Shown here: positions 1 to 7,447 of the stretch, one piece after another
How the letters are laid out: each line of letters begins with the position of its first letter
How positions within the stretch are numbered: the stretch's first letter is position 1
NCBI GenBank assembly: GCA_033856535.1
Contig: JAWVEV010000218.1
Location: 1-17,327 of the forward strand
Origin: JAWVEV01 sp033856535
Lineage (GTDB): Bacteria; Actinomycetota; Thermoleophilia; Miltoncostaeales; Miltoncostaeaceae
Length of the DNA: 17,327 nt
Direction of reading: 5' to 3'
Notes under the pieces: model-generated
Seen by the model: only the letters and a program-made list of their open reading frames with translations
Database searches by the model: none
Told to the model about the DNA's origin: nothing
Made by a program: the position numbers and the translations under genes

Positions 1-1
1 C

Positions 2-208
2 GGCGCGATCCTGACCTGGGCGGTCGAGATCGACGTCCAGGGCGTCGCGCTCGGGACCGTCGGAGTGATCCTGATGGCGGTCGGCGCCGTCGGGCTGCTG
101 TGGTCCCTCGTTGTGTGGGGGCCGCGCCGACGCGTGCGCAGCGAGCGCGTGGAGGACGACCAGGGCCGGGGCTACCGGCGGGTCGAGCACGTGGACGAGG
201 GCCTCTAG
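2..208 (+). CDS. DUF6458-like small membrane protein, 3' end only
   Basis: The reading frame is open from the left edge to TAG at 206-208 and gives 68 residues; the start lies outside the window. The visible part begins GAILTWAVEIDVQG, continues with a hydrophobic segment (about residues 19-40, VGVILMAVGAVGLLWSLVVW) and ends in a charged Arg/Glu-rich tail of about 28 residues. The pattern of a first membrane helix, a short 'V-x-I/V-D-V-x-G' link, a second helix and a polar cytoplasmic tail matches my memory of the DUF6458 family, common in actinobacteria and of unknown function. The next small hydrophobic gene starts 27 bases downstream on the same strand, so the two may be cotranscribed. Family assignment is from memory of the motif and no search was run. 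Confidence 0.75.
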   Translation, partial: GAILTWAVEIDVQGVALGTVGVILMAVGAVGLLWSLVVWGPRRRVRSERVEDDQGRGYRRVEHVDEGL

Positions 209-235
209 GCCCCACACTGAGAGGAGGTCCCAGGG

Positions 236-382
236 ATGGGGCTCATCGGAGGCACCCTGAGTTTCGCGGCGCGGATCATGATCGCGCTGCTGATTGCCAT
301 CGTCGCGATCGGGCTGGGCATCGCCTTCCACCCGATCTTGTTCCTGCTGTTGCTGGTGGCGCTCCTGATGTTCGTCTTCTGA
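236..382 (+). CDS. small hydrophobic membrane protein, 48 aa, hypothetical
   Basis: ATG at 236 follows a strong ribosome binding site, GAGGAGG at 221-227, with 8 bases between. The 48-residue product is almost wholly hydrophobic: a short N-terminal part (MGLIGGTLSFAARIM), then a long Leu/Ile/Val/Ala stretch from about residue 15 to the last residue, with one His-Pro break at about 32-33. It could form one or two membrane helices. It has no charged residue after the Arg at position 13. I do not recognise a family. The good binding site, the high third-position GC and the position 27 bases after another small membrane protein gene support it as real. It is convergent with etfA, and a strong inverted repeat lies between them. 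Confidence 0.7.
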   Translation: MGLIGGTLSFAARIMIALLIAIVAIGLGIAFHPILFLLLLVALLMFVF

Positions 383-401
383 GCGGAGGCCACGCCCGCC
401 G

Positions 402-441
402 GCGCCGTCCGCCCGCCCCGTGCGGCGCGGGCGGCCGGCGC
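402..441. terminator. inverted repeat between convergent genes, likely bidirectional terminator
   Basis: GCGCCG (402-407) and CCGCCCGC (409-416) pair with GCGGGCGG (427-434) and CGGCGC (436-441). This gives 14 base pairs with one mismatch (408/435) and a 10-base loop. It sits between the stop of the 48-residue protein (382) and the stop of etfA (450). No T-run follows on either strand, which is common for terminators in high-GC actinobacteria, so termination is inferred from position and stem strength. Confidence 0.55.
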
Positions 442-449
442 GGGGGCGA

Positions 450-1409
450 TCAGCCCTTGCGGGCCTTCACCAGCTCGGTGAGCTTCGGGACGATCGCGTG
501 CAGGTCGCCCACGACCCCGACGTCGCTGAACTCGAAGATCGGGGCGTTCTCGTCCTTGTTGATCGAGACGATCACCTGCGAGGTCTGCATGCCGACCTTG
601 TGCTGGATGGCGCCGGAGATGCCGCAGCCGATGTAGAGCTTCGGCGAGACGGTCTTGCCGGTCTGGCCGACCTGGGTGGCGTAGGGGTACCAGCCGGCGT
701 CCACCACCGCGCGGGTGGAGGCGACGGCCCCGCCGAGGGCCTTGGCCAGCTCCTCCAGCAGCGGGAAGGCGTCGGGCGAGCCGAGGCCGCGGCCGCCGGC
801 CACCAGGATCTCGGCGTCCTCGATCGAGGGGCCGGTCTGCTCCTCGTGGGCCTGCTCGACCATCTCGGCCTTGGTCGAGAAGTCGGAGAGCTCGACGGAG
901 GCGTCGGCCTTCTCGGCGCTCCCGCCGGTCTCGGCCGGCTCGAACGAGCCGGAGCGGACCAGCCCGAGGCGCGGGGTCGCGCTCCAGCCGACGTCGGCCA
1001 GCACGGTGTCGCCCAGGGCGAGCCGCTTGCCCACCAGCTGCCCGCCCTCGGAGGCCAGGTCGCTGAGGTCCCAGTTGAGGCCGGCGTCGAGCCGGGCGGC
1101 GAGGCCGCCGGCCACGTCGGCCGAGAGCACCGACGCCGCGAACAGCACGGTGTCGAAGCCACCCTCCTGGACCAGCTTGGCGATCACGTCGACGCGCGGC
1201 TGGGGCAGCGGGGCCTCCAGGCGCGGGTCGTCCGCCACGAAGACCTTCTTGGCGCCGTACTTGCCGGCCTGCTCGACCAGCCCGCCGACGCCCGAGCCGA
1301 TCACGACCCCCGAGGTGTCGGGGTCCAGCGACGCGGCCTTGGAGAGCACGCCCAGCGGGTTCTTCTGGATCGCGTCACCGTGGTGCTCGAGGAAGACGAG
1401 GGTGCTCAT
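450..1409 (-). CDS. etfA: electron transfer flavoprotein subunit alpha
   Basis: The 319-residue product has the usual length for ETF alpha/FixB. The N-terminal domain starts MSTLVFLEHHGDAIQKN. The C-terminal FAD-binding domain shows the conserved run LYIGCGISGAIQHKVGMQ, then SINKDENAPIFEFSDVGVVGD near the end, matching the FAD-binding signature of the family. ETF is a soluble heterodimer carrying FAD and AMP; it takes electrons from acyl-CoA and related dehydrogenases and passes them to ETF:quinone oxidoreductase in the membrane. The start is ATG at 1407-1409, which overlaps the etfB stop by four bases (ATGA on the minus strand), so translation is probably coupled. No dehydrogenase or ETF-QO gene is visible nearby. 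The frame is intact and ends at TGA (450-452). Confidence 0.97.
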   Translation of the reverse strand: MSTLVFLEHHGDAIQKNPLGVLSKAASLDPDTSGVVIGSGVGGLVEQAGKYGAKKVFVADDPRLEAPLPQPRVDVIAKLVQEGGFDTVLFAASVLSADVAGGLAARLDAGLNWDLSDLASEGGQLVGKRLALGDTVLADVGWSATPRLGLVRSGSFEPAETGGSAEKADASVELSDFSTKAEMVEQAHEEQTGPSIEDAEILVAGGRGLGSPDAFPLLEELAKALGGAVASTRAVVDAGWYPYATQVGQTGKTVSPKLYIGCGISGAIQHKVGMQTSQVIVSINKDENAPIFEFSDVGVVGDLHAIVPKLTELVKARKG

Positions 1410-2188
1410 ACGAACTTCCTCTCCACGAGGTACGCCATGACCTTCTCGGCGGCGTCCCCGTCCTCGTCGCTGATCATCTGGCGGCCGCCGCGCGAGGGCG
1501 GCGGGTTGAGCGCCGCGACGGTCGTGCGGGAGCCGGCCTCGCCGGCGTCGCCCGCGTCGACGCCGACGTCCGCCAGGGAGAGGACCTCCTGCGGCTTCTT
1601 CTTCGCGCCCATGATCCCCTTGAGGGAGGGGTAGCGCGGCTCGTTGAGCGCGTCGGACACCGCCAGGACCGCCGGCAGCGGGGTTTTGATCTTGTCGTAG
1701 CCGAACTCGGTCTGGCGCTTGGCGGTGACGCTCCCGCCGGAGACCTCGATCTCGGAGATCTGCGAGATCACCGGCATCTTCAGGCGCTCGGCGACCGCGG
1801 CCCAGAGGACCGCGCCGTCGGAGTCGGACGCCTGCTGACCGAAGATCACCAGGTCGACGCCCTCGCGCTCGAGGGCGGCGGCCAGCACGCGGCTGGTCGC
1901 GACCAGGTCGGATCCGGCGGCGGCCTCGTCGGACACCAGCACGGCCCGGTCGGCGCCCATCGCCAGCCCCTTGCGGAGCGACTCGAGCGCGCGGCTCTGG
2001 CCCATCGAGACCAGGACGACCTCGCCGTCGCCGGCGTCGGCCTTGAGCCGCAACGCCGCCTCGACGGCCTGGAGGTCGAACGCGTTGAGCGAGCGGTCGC
2101 CCGAACGATCCATCCTCATCGTGGCCGGGTCGATCCGTCGCGACGGTCCGACGTCCGGTACCTCCTTCACGCACACGCCGATCTTCAT
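1406..2188 (-). CDS. etfB: electron transfer flavoprotein subunit beta
   Basis: The 260-residue product is of standard length for ETF beta/FixA. It starts MKIGVCVKEVPDVG, and the family signature NEPRYPSLKGIMGAKKKP lies at about residues 188-205. DLVIFGQQASDSDGA at about 120-134 belongs to the nucleotide (AMP)-binding fold. I chose ATG at 2186-2188 because GGAGGG lies just upstream on the minus strand and MKIGVCVKEVPD is the usual N-terminus; the same frame could be extended nine codons to an upstream ATG, but that addition has no conservation pattern. Together with etfA it makes the ETF heterodimer. The two genes overlap by four bases and form an operon; corA is 91 bases upstream on the same strand. 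Confidence 0.97.
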   Translation of the reverse strand: MKIGVCVKEVPDVGPSRRIDPATMRMDRSGDRSLNAFDLQAVEAALRLKADAGDGEVVLVSMGQSRALESLRKGLAMGADRAVLVSDEAAAGSDLVATSRVLAAALEREGVDLVIFGQQASDSDGAVLWAAVAERLKMPVISQISEIEVSGGSVTAKRQTEFGYDKIKTPLPAVLAVSDALNEPRYPSLKGIMGAKKKPQEVLSLADVGVDAGDAGEAGSRTTVAALNPPPSRGGRQMISDEDGDAAEKVMAYLVERKFV

Positions 2189-2231
2189 TGAGCCCTCCGG
2201 CAGAATGGCTGCCACTCGTGACCGGCCGCCG

Positions 2232-2260
2232 ATCCTACCGGGCGCGAACCCGCTCGGTGA
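2232..2260 (-). promoter_or_regulatory. possible promoter of etfBA
   Basis: On the minus strand, TAGGAT (plus positions 2232-2237) resembles a -10 box. TCACCG (2255-2260) lies 17 bases upstream as a poor -35. The transcript would begin around 2225, about 37 bases before the etfB ATG. The -35 match is weak, so this is only a candidate within the 91-base gap between corA and etfB. Cotranscription from corA is also possible. Confidence 0.25.
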
Positions 2261-2279
2261 GAGGTCTTCCGACCCGCGA

Positions 2280-3269
2280 TCAGATCCAGCCGCGGCGCTT
2301 GAAGACGGCGAAGAGGATCAGCGAGACGGCGAGCATCAGCCCCACCGCGAAGGGGTATCCGAAGCGCCAGTCGAGCTCCGGCATGTTCTTGAAGTTCATG
2401 CCGTAGACCGTGCCGACCAGGGTGGGCGCGAAGAGGATGGCCGCCCAGGCCGAGATCCGCTTGACCTCCTCGTTCTGGGCGTTGGAGGCCTCGTTCAGTG
2501 CCTTGGTCTCGATGGCGACGTTCACGTTGAGGATGTTCTCGAGCAGCTGGCGGAAGCTCTCGACCTGCTCCTGCACGCGGATCGCGTGGTCGTGGACGTC
2601 GCGCAGGTAGCGCCCTTCCTCCTGGTCCACCCGGGTGTCGGCCATCAGCGCCTCGAGCATCTCGGGCAGCGGGCGGGCGGCGCGGTGGAAGGCGATCACC
2701 TCGCGCAGCAGCTCGTAGATGCGCCGCGAGACGCGGGCGTGCCCCTGGAAGACCTGGTCCTCGATCTCGTCGATGTCGTTTTCGAGGCCGGCGACCACCG
2801 GGGCGTAGTCGTCGACGACCTTGTCGAGGATCGCGTGGAGGACGGCGAAGGTCCCGCGGCGCAGCAGGTCGGGCCGGGACTCGAGGCCCTCGCGCACCGA
2901 GCCCAGGTCGTGGGGCGGATCGCCGTGGCGCACGGTCACCACGAAGGTGGGCCCGGCGAAGACGTGCAACTCGCCGAACTCCACGGTCTCGCTGGCGTCG
3001 TCGTAGCGGGCCGCGAGCAGGACGCAGAAGATCGTGTCGCCGTAGCGCTCGAGCTTCGCGCGCTGGTGCGCGTGCACGGCGTCCTCGACGGCCAGCGGGT
3101 GCAGGTGGAACTCGCGCGCCACCTCGGCGAACTCGGCCTCGCCGGGGTCGCGCAGACCGACCCACGCGATCCCCTCGCCGGCCCGGCAGGCGTGACCCAG
3201 GTCGCGCAGCGCCAGGGGCGGCTCCTCGGTCCGGACGCCGTCCCGGTACAGGGCGCGCCCGATGATCAC
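2280..3269 (-). CDS. corA: CorA-family magnesium/cobalt transport protein
   Basis: The 329-residue product is an inner-membrane divalent cation channel of the CorA type, which acts as a homopentamer. The N-terminal two-thirds is the acidic/helical cytoplasmic domain (for example HLHPLAVEDAVHAHQRAKLERYG, about 55-77, typical of CorA). The long stalk helix follows, and two membrane helices close the protein (about 271-289 and 304-323). The diagnostic YGMNF motif (GMN at 290-292) ends the first helix, followed by the periplasmic loop KNMPELDW; a Lys/Arg-rich C-terminus ends it. I chose GTG at 3267-3269, preceded on the minus strand by GGGGAGGC about 8 bases away. The frame stays open upstream, but that part overlaps the divergent ATPase gene and looks non-coding. 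Length fits the family (about 310-370). Confidence 0.93.
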   Translation of the reverse strand: MIIGRALYRDGVRTEEPPLALRDLGHACRAGEGIAWVGLRDPGEAEFAEVAREFHLHPLAVEDAVHAHQRAKLERYGDTIFCVLLAARYDDASETVEFGELHVFAGPTFVVTVRHGDPPHDLGSVREGLESRPDLLRRGTFAVLHAILDKVVDDYAPVVAGLENDIDEIEDQVFQGHARVSRRIYELLREVIAFHRAARPLPEMLEALMADTRVDQEEGRYLRDVHDHAIRVQEQVESFRQLLENILNVNVAIETKALNEASNAQNEEVKRISAWAAILFAPTLVGTVYGMNFKNMPELDWRFGYPFAVGLMLAVSLILFAVFKRRGWI

Positions 3270-3480
3270 GGGCTGCCTCCCCGACCCGCGGGTTTGGCCG
3301 CGCGTCGCGCGTGGGATGGGTGTGTGGGCAGGTGCGTGACGGGCTCCTGTTGCCGGTCCTCGGCATCGTCGAGAGATCCGGAGCCGGTCGCTCCAGGTTA
3401 GCGCCGGGCCCACCGGGCGAGCCGCGCCCGTCGGAGGGATCGGGGGTGAGGCGCTGCCGGGAACGCGGGACGAGACCGAG

Positions 3481-3855
3481 GTGGACATCCGCCTCGAGCC
3501 GGGCCCGGGCGCTCCCGGGGCGGCCCGTGACGCGCTGGAGATGGAGGGGCTCCCCGGTGAGCTGCTCGACGACGCCAAGCTGCTGGTGAGCGAGCTGGTC
3601 ACCAACTGCATCCGTCACGCCCGGCTGCACCCCGGCCAGTGGATCGGCGTGCGCGCCCGCCCGACCTGCCGCGGCATCCGGCTGGAGGTGTGCGATCCCG
3701 GCCCCGGGTTCCCCGCGCCGCCGCCCATCCCCGAGTCGCTCCACCCCTTCGGCGGGCGCGGCCTGCCGATCGTGGCGCGGGTCGCCTCGCGCTGGGGCGC
3801 CGGCCGCACCCGCACCGGCCGCTGGGAGGTCTGGCTGGAGCTCGACCGACCGTGA
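3481..3855 (+). CDS. RsbW/SpoIIAB-like ATP-binding protein (HATPase_c_2 type)
   Basis: The 124-residue product is a single GHKL-type ATPase domain. The N box is SELVTNCIRHA (residues 37-47, with E38, N42 and H46). The G1 box is DPGPGF (72-77). The G2 box is GGRGLPIV (91-98). Stand-alone domains of this kind in actinobacteria act as anti-sigma serine kinases or as partners in regulatory phosphorylation switches. The specific partner is unknown, and no anti-sigma antagonist (STAS) gene is adjacent. The start is uncertain: GTG at 3481 gives an N-terminus typical of the family (RLEPGPGAPGAARDAL), but no clear ribosome binding site precedes it. The gene is divergent from corA (211 bases between starts) and convergent with the hydrolase gene, six bases from its stop. 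It sits 1.6 kb from two sigma-factor genes, but those carry their own anti-sigma-like domain. Confidence 0.85.
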   Translation: MDIRLEPGPGAPGAARDALEMEGLPGELLDDAKLLVSELVTNCIRHARLHPGQWIGVRARPTCRGIRLEVCDPGPGFPAPPPIPESLHPFGGRGLPIVARVASRWGAGRTRTGRWEVWLELDRP

Positions 3856-3868
3856 GCTGATTCAGCTC
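3854..3868. terminator. palindrome spanning two convergent stop codons
   Basis: GAGCTGA-T-TCAGCTC is a perfect 15-base inverted repeat. It includes the last two bases of the plus-strand TGA (3853-3855) and the whole minus-strand stop (3862-3864). As RNA it could form at most a short 5-6 bp stem on either strand. A terminator role is only a possibility because the stem is weak and no T-run follows. Confidence 0.25.
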
Positions 3869-5433
3869 TCCGGCTCTCCCAGGTACTTCTCGAAGAAGTC
3901 GGCCGTGGCGTCGAACGCTTGGTCGTGCAGCGCGTGGGCGTGCGCCTCGCCGGGCACGCGCAGCACCTGCACCGGGACCTCGGCCTTGCGCATGGTGGCC
4001 GCCATCCGCTCGATCTCGCTGACCGGCACCATCGGGTCCGAGTCGGCGTGCGCCATGAAGAGCGGCGGGTCGTCGGGCGTCACGTGCAGCGCCGGCGACC
4101 CCATGTCGTAGATGTCCGGGCACGGCGCCGGGCGCAGCAGGTCGCTCACCCAGGGCACCGCGTCGTTGATCGGGCAGCCGATGAAGACCGCCGCGACGGT
4201 CTTGACCACCACGAGGGGGAAGTCGCAGCTGCCGAGCCCCAGGTCGCCGGAGGGCGTGCAGCCCTCGCGCGGCTGGTCGTTGGTGGCGATGTCGCGCAGG
4301 TACATCGGCCCGGACCAGCTGGCGACGGCCGCGAGCCGGTCGCCGCGGTCGAGCGGCCCCTCGCCGAGCACGCCGACGAGCGCGGACAGGTTCCCCCCGG
4401 CCGATCCCCCCAGGGCGCCGATCCGCCTGGGGTCGACCCCGAAGCGCTCGGCGTTGGCCCGCACCCAGCGCACCGACGCCCGCACGTCCTCGATCTCGTC
4501 GGGGAAGGGCACCTCGGTGTTGAGGCGGTACTCGATCGCGAACGCCGCGAAGCCTCGCTCGGCCAGCGCCTCGGCCTCCCGCGCCATCTGCTCGCGGTTG
4601 CCGTCCCGCCAGCCGCCGCCGTGCACCACGATCACGGCCGGCCGTGGGGCGTCGCCGCGGGGCGGCAGGTATGCGTCGAGCTTCAGCTGCCGCGGGCCGT
4701 TGGCGTCCTCGACCTCCCGGTAGGTGATGTCGCGGTCGACGGTCACCGCCTCCGGGGCCCGCGAGTCGCGGTCCTTCGGCTCCTCGGACGCGGGGGCGGC
4801 CGGCGCCCGGGTCGCGGACGGCGTCGCCGGGACGGCGACGCCCAGCATCTCGCGGGTCACCTCCGCCGGCAGCGTCGCGTTCTTGACCGCCGCCGCCAGC
4901 GCCCGCTCGAGCGTCGTCCGGTCGCGGTCGAGCGTCCGGTCGGAGCGCCGGCCGAGCGACGCGACCATCGCGTCGTGCCGGTCCGCCAGGCCGCGCTGGG
5001 CGCGCACGTCGGTCCGCACGGCCCGCACGAGCTCGGCGCGGAGCGCCCGCGGGGCGCGCGGCAGCAGCCGCAGCAGGCGCCGCGCCTCGGTTCCCCGCAG
5101 GATCGCGACGGTCCGGATGGCATCCGCCGCGCGCGGACCCGCCGGCAGGCGCAGGGCGCGCCGTGAGGTCGCCTCGAGCTCGCCGCTCGCGCGGCGCAGG
5201 GCGGCCTTGGCGCCGGCGACGTCGTCGGCCCGCGCGAGCCGCTCGGCCTCCGCGATCGCGCCGCTCCAGCGGGCCGCGCTCGCCGCGGCGGCCGTCGGGG
5301 CCGGACCCGGACTCGCCCACCCCGGGCCCGGGGCTGCCACCATGACGGCGACGCACAGCGCCCCGGCGGAGAGGTTGATCGCACGCGCCGCGGGAAATGT
5401 CCGGGGGAGGATGACGATCTGGTTCCGCCGCAC
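3862..5433 (-). CDS. secreted alpha/beta hydrolase (esterase/lipase-like) with N-terminal helical region
   Basis: The 523-residue product has a predicted signal peptide (Arg-rich start, hydrophobic core about residues 20-34, possible cleavage after PGPGWA near 40). An Ala/Arg-rich helical region follows (about 50-200), then a Pro/Ala linker and a catalytic domain from about 228. That domain resembles acetyl-esterase/BD-FAE type hydrolases: oxyanion motif HGGGW (271-275), nucleophile GGSAGG with S344, likely acid D466 (in ADSDPMVPV) and likely base H498 (in GEAHAH). Four Cys at about 392, 403, 420 and 438 fit extracytoplasmic disulfides. The substrate is unknown. I chose GTG at 5431-5433 because it is the only start that keeps the signal peptide; the GGAGGG before it is just one base away, which is too close for a normal site. 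The next in-frame ATG (5343) would lose export. The gene is divergent from the first sigma gene, with 27 bases between the two chosen starts. Confidence 0.85.
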   Translation of the reverse strand: MRRNQIVILPRTFPAARAINLSAGALCVAVMVAAPGPGWASPGPAPTAAAASAARWSGAIAEAERLARADDVAGAKAALRRASGELEATSRRALRLPAGPRAADAIRTVAILRGTEARRLLRLLPRAPRALRAELVRAVRTDVRAQRGLADRHDAMVASLGRRSDRTLDRDRTTLERALAAAVKNATLPAEVTREMLGVAVPATPSATRAPAAPASEEPKDRDSRAPEAVTVDRDITYREVEDANGPRQLKLDAYLPPRGDAPRPAVIVVHGGGWRDGNREQMAREAEALAERGFAAFAIEYRLNTEVPFPDEIEDVRASVRWVRANAERFGVDPRRIGALGGSAGGNLSALVGVLGEGPLDRGDRLAAVASWSGPMYLRDIATNDQPREGCTPSGDLGLGSCDFPLVVVKTVAAVFIGCPINDAVPWVSDLLRPAPCPDIYDMGSPALHVTPDDPPLFMAHADSDPMVPVSEIERMAATMRKAEVPVQVLRVPGEAHAHALHDQAFDATADFFEKYLGEPES

Positions 5434-5434
5434 G

Positions 5435-5447
5435 CCCTCCGGGAGGG
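5435..5447. other. inverted repeat carrying purine-rich ribosome-binding sequence on both strands
   Basis: CCCTCC-G-GGAGGG is a perfect inverted repeat in the 27-base gap between the divergent hydrolase and sigma-1 genes. On the plus strand GGGAGGG lies 13 bases before GTG 5461 and 4 bases before TTG 5452. On the minus strand GGAGGG lies one base before GTG 5433. The gap is too short to hold two independent promoters, so each promoter must overlap the other gene's coding sequence or 5' end. Confidence 0.4.
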
Positions 5448-5460
5448 ATGATTGGCCAGC

Positions 5461-7350
5461 GTGATCACCCGATCGCCAGAGATCGCCGAGGTATCGCCGC
5501 TCGCGACGGATGAGGAGCTGGTGCGCCGGGTCGCGTTCGGCGACGAGCGCGCCTTCGAGACGATCTACGAGCGGTACCGAGAGCCGCTGTACCGCTACTG
5601 CCGGTCGATCATGCGCCAGCGGGAGGACGCGGAGGAGGCGTTCCAGGCGACGATGCTGTCGGCCTACCAGACGCTGTCCGCGGACGAGGGGCGCGAGATC
5701 GCGCTCAAGCCGTGGCTCTATCGCATCGCCCACAACGCGTGCATCAGCGCGTTGCGCAAGCGCCAGCGCCACGACGCGGCGGAGCTGACCGACCGCGAGG
5801 CGGCGCCGGGCGACGTCGGCGAGCAGACGGAGCTCGCGGAGGACCTTCGGCAGCTGCAGCGCGACTTGGCGGAGCTGCCGGATGCGCAGCGCTCCGCCCT
5901 CGTGATGCGCGAGCTGGGCGGGCTCAGTCACGTTGAGATCGGCCGGGCGCTCGGTGAGGACACACCCGGTGTCAAGCAGCTTATCTACAGCGCGCGGAAC
6001 ACGCTCCACGAGCTCTCGGCCGGGCGCGACATGGCCTGCGAGTCGGTCCGGCGCACGCTCTCGGACGGCGACGGCCGGGCGCTGCGCGGGCGTGGGCTGA
6101 GAGCGCACCTGCGCTGGTGCGCCGGCTGCAGCAGCTGGCAGGGCGAGCTCCGGACCCGTCCCGCCAAGCTCGCGGCGCTCACCCCGGTGCTCTCGGCGGC
6201 GGCCTTCCACCAGATCTTCCAGGCAATCACCGGGAGCGCCGCCGCGGCGGGCCTGGGCGCCGGAGTCGCGGCCGCGGGCGCCGGAGCCGGCGTCGCGGGC
6301 GGGGGGGCCGGAGCCGGCGCCGCCGCCACCGGAGCCGGGGCCGCCGCCACCGGGGCCGGCGCTGCGGCCACCGGGGCCGGCGCGGCGGCGACCGCCGGCG
6401 GCGCGGCGGCGCTCGGTGGAGGCGGAGCGGCGCTCGGCGGCGCGGCGACGACGACCGGCGCGGGCATGGCCGCCGGCGCGGCGGCGACCTCGGGTGGCCT
6501 CGCGGCCGCCTCCGGGGGCCTCGCGGCCAAGATCGCGATCATCGGGTCGGCGACGCTGATCGGCGGCGGCACCGCCGCGGTCCCCGTCATCGAGTCGGCC
6601 GTCCGGGAGAGGACGCCGGCGGCGCACGTGCAGGTCGTCATTCCGGCGACGGGCGGGCCGGCGTCGAGCTTCGTGCAGACCGGCCCGGCGCCGGCCGCGC
6701 TCCAGGAGCCCCCGACGGGCGCGGCGTCCGCCGGCCTCGCGCCGGCCGCGCCCGCCGCACCGACCTTCGGGACCACGCTCGTCCCGCCCGACCCCTCGGC
6801 CGCCTCCGGCACCCCGGGAGCGACGACCTCCTCGCCCGGGCTCTCCACCGTGGGCTCCACCGGCGCGCCGAGCGACTCGGGGGCCTCGTCCTCGGAGGGC
6901 GACCCGGCGTCGCCGGCGGGTGACGACCCGGCGGCGCCGGAGAGTCCCTCGCTGGAGCCGATCGGCGGAGCCGCCGCCGGCGACGAGGGCGGCGAGGCCG
7001 CATCGGACCCGTCGGATCCCTCGGGCGTGGTGACGCCCGGCGACGCCGAGCCCGAGGCGCCCACGAGCGATCCCGCCGACAGCCTCCCGACGGGTGAGGC
7101 CGCCGCCGGAACGGACGCGGGGGACCCGACGGGCGAGGGCGCCGCGCAGACCACGGTGCCGACCGTCCAATCGACCGAGGATTTCGTGGCCGCTCAGATC
7201 CAGGCGGCCATCCGGCGGGCGCGCGCGGCCGCCGCCGAGCGGGCACGACAGGCGGCGGCGGCCGGCGCCGTGCCGCCGGATTCCGCTCCGGTGACGACGA
7301 ACCCGCTGTCCGGCGCGGGGACGATCACCCCGCTGCTTCCGGCGCCCTAG
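5461..7350 (+). CDS. ECF-like sigma factor fused to a zinc anti-sigma-like domain and membrane anchor (copy 1)
   Basis: The 629-residue product begins with sigma region 2 (about 18-100; RYREPLYRYCRSIMRQREDAEE and KPWLYRIAHNACISALRKR) and region 4 (about 125-188; LPDAQRSALVMRELGGLSHVEI, then VKQLIYSARNTL). C193-x22-H216-x3-C220-x2-C223 follows, the spacing of zinc-binding anti-sigma (ZAS/zf-HC2) domains. Next are a Gly/Ala-rich stretch (about 258-350) with four GAGAAAT repeats, one predicted membrane helix (about 356-377, AKIAIIGSATLIGGGTAAV) and a Pro/Ser/Thr/Asp-rich tail ending in an Ala/Arg helix. A normal ECF sigma is about 180-200 residues, so two-thirds of this protein is extension. Sigma and inhibitor therefore appear to share one tethered chain. 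The start is not certain: GTG 5461 aligns with the paralogue's N-terminus, while TTG 5452 is nearer the GGGAGGG site. Confidence 0.88.
   Translation: MITRSPEIAEVSPLATDEELVRRVAFGDERAFETIYERYREPLYRYCRSIMRQREDAEEAFQATMLSAYQTLSADEGREIALKPWLYRIAHNACISALRKRQRHDAAELTDREAAPGDVGEQTELAEDLRQLQRDLAELPDAQRSALVMRELGGLSHVEIGRALGEDTPGVKQLIYSARNTLHELSAGRDMACESVRRTLSDGDGRALRGRGLRAHLRWCAGCSSWQGELRTRPAKLAALTPVLSAAAFHQIFQAITGSAAAAGLGAGVAAAGAGAGVAGGGAGAGAAATGAGAAATGAGAAATGAGAAATAGGAAALGGGGAALGGAATTTGAGMAAGAAATSGGLAAASGGLAAKIAIIGSATLIGGGTAAVPVIESAVRERTPAAHVQVVIPATGGPASSFVQTGPAPAALQEPPTGAASAGLAPAAPAAPTFGTTLVPPDPSAASGTPGATTSSPGLSTVGSTGAPSDSGASSSEGDPASPAGDDPAAPESPSLEPIGGAAAGDEGGEAASDPSDPSGVVTPGDAEPEAPTSDPADSLPTGEAAAGTDAGDPTGEGAAQTTVPTVQSTEDFVAAQIQAAIRRARAAAAERARQAAAAGAVPPDSAPVTTNPLSGAGTITPLLPAP
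6310..6393 (+). repeat. four 21-base in-frame repeats (GAGAAAT)
   Basis: Four consecutive 21-base units at 6310, 6331, 6352 and 6373 each encode Gly-Ala-Gly-Ala-Ala-Ala-Thr inside the first sigma gene (residues 284-311). The units differ mainly at third positions, so the peptide is better kept than the DNA. The second sigma gene has a Gly/Ala-rich stretch at the same place but without this exact repeat. Confidence 0.85.
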
Positions 7351-7364
7351 GGCCCCCAGAGCGC

Positions 7365-7382
7365 CGCGCCCGATCGGGCGCG
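7365..7382. terminator. 18-base perfect palindrome between the two sigma genes
   Basis: The 18 bases CGCGCCCGATCGGGCGCG form a perfect palindrome (7-bp stem, GATC loop) 15 bases after the first sigma stop and 66 bases before the second sigma ATG. No T-run follows. It may be a terminator or attenuator of the first gene, or an operator for the second; the sequence does not decide. Confidence 0.4.
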
Positions 7383-7447
7383 AGCGAAGGCCGTCGGAGA
7401 TACCCGCCGACTTTTGGCCCGCGCCTGCGTTGTCGATCTGGGAATGC

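Noticed and set aside
420..1634. Plus-strand open frame of 404 codons opposite etfA.
   Set aside because: It lies antisense to a certain ETF gene, has low-complexity composition and no ribosome binding site.
3313..3353. G-rich stretch upstream of the RsbW-like gene as a G-quadruplex or regulatory element.
   Set aside because: Four GGG runs exist, but the last loop is about 12 bases long. In DNA this GC-rich that is not distinctive.
5452..5454. TTG start for the first sigma gene.
   Set aside because: The GGGAGGG spacing (4 bases) does not exclude it, but GTG 5461 aligns with the paralogue's N-terminus and is the more usual start codon. I kept GTG while noting the doubt.
3481..7350. The RsbW-like ATPase as the anti-sigma partner of the nearby sigma factors.
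   Set aside because: RsbW-type proteins act on SigB/SigF-type sigma factors. The ones here are ECF-like with a built-in zinc motif, and the ATPase gene is separated from them by a convergent gene. Proximity alone is not enough.
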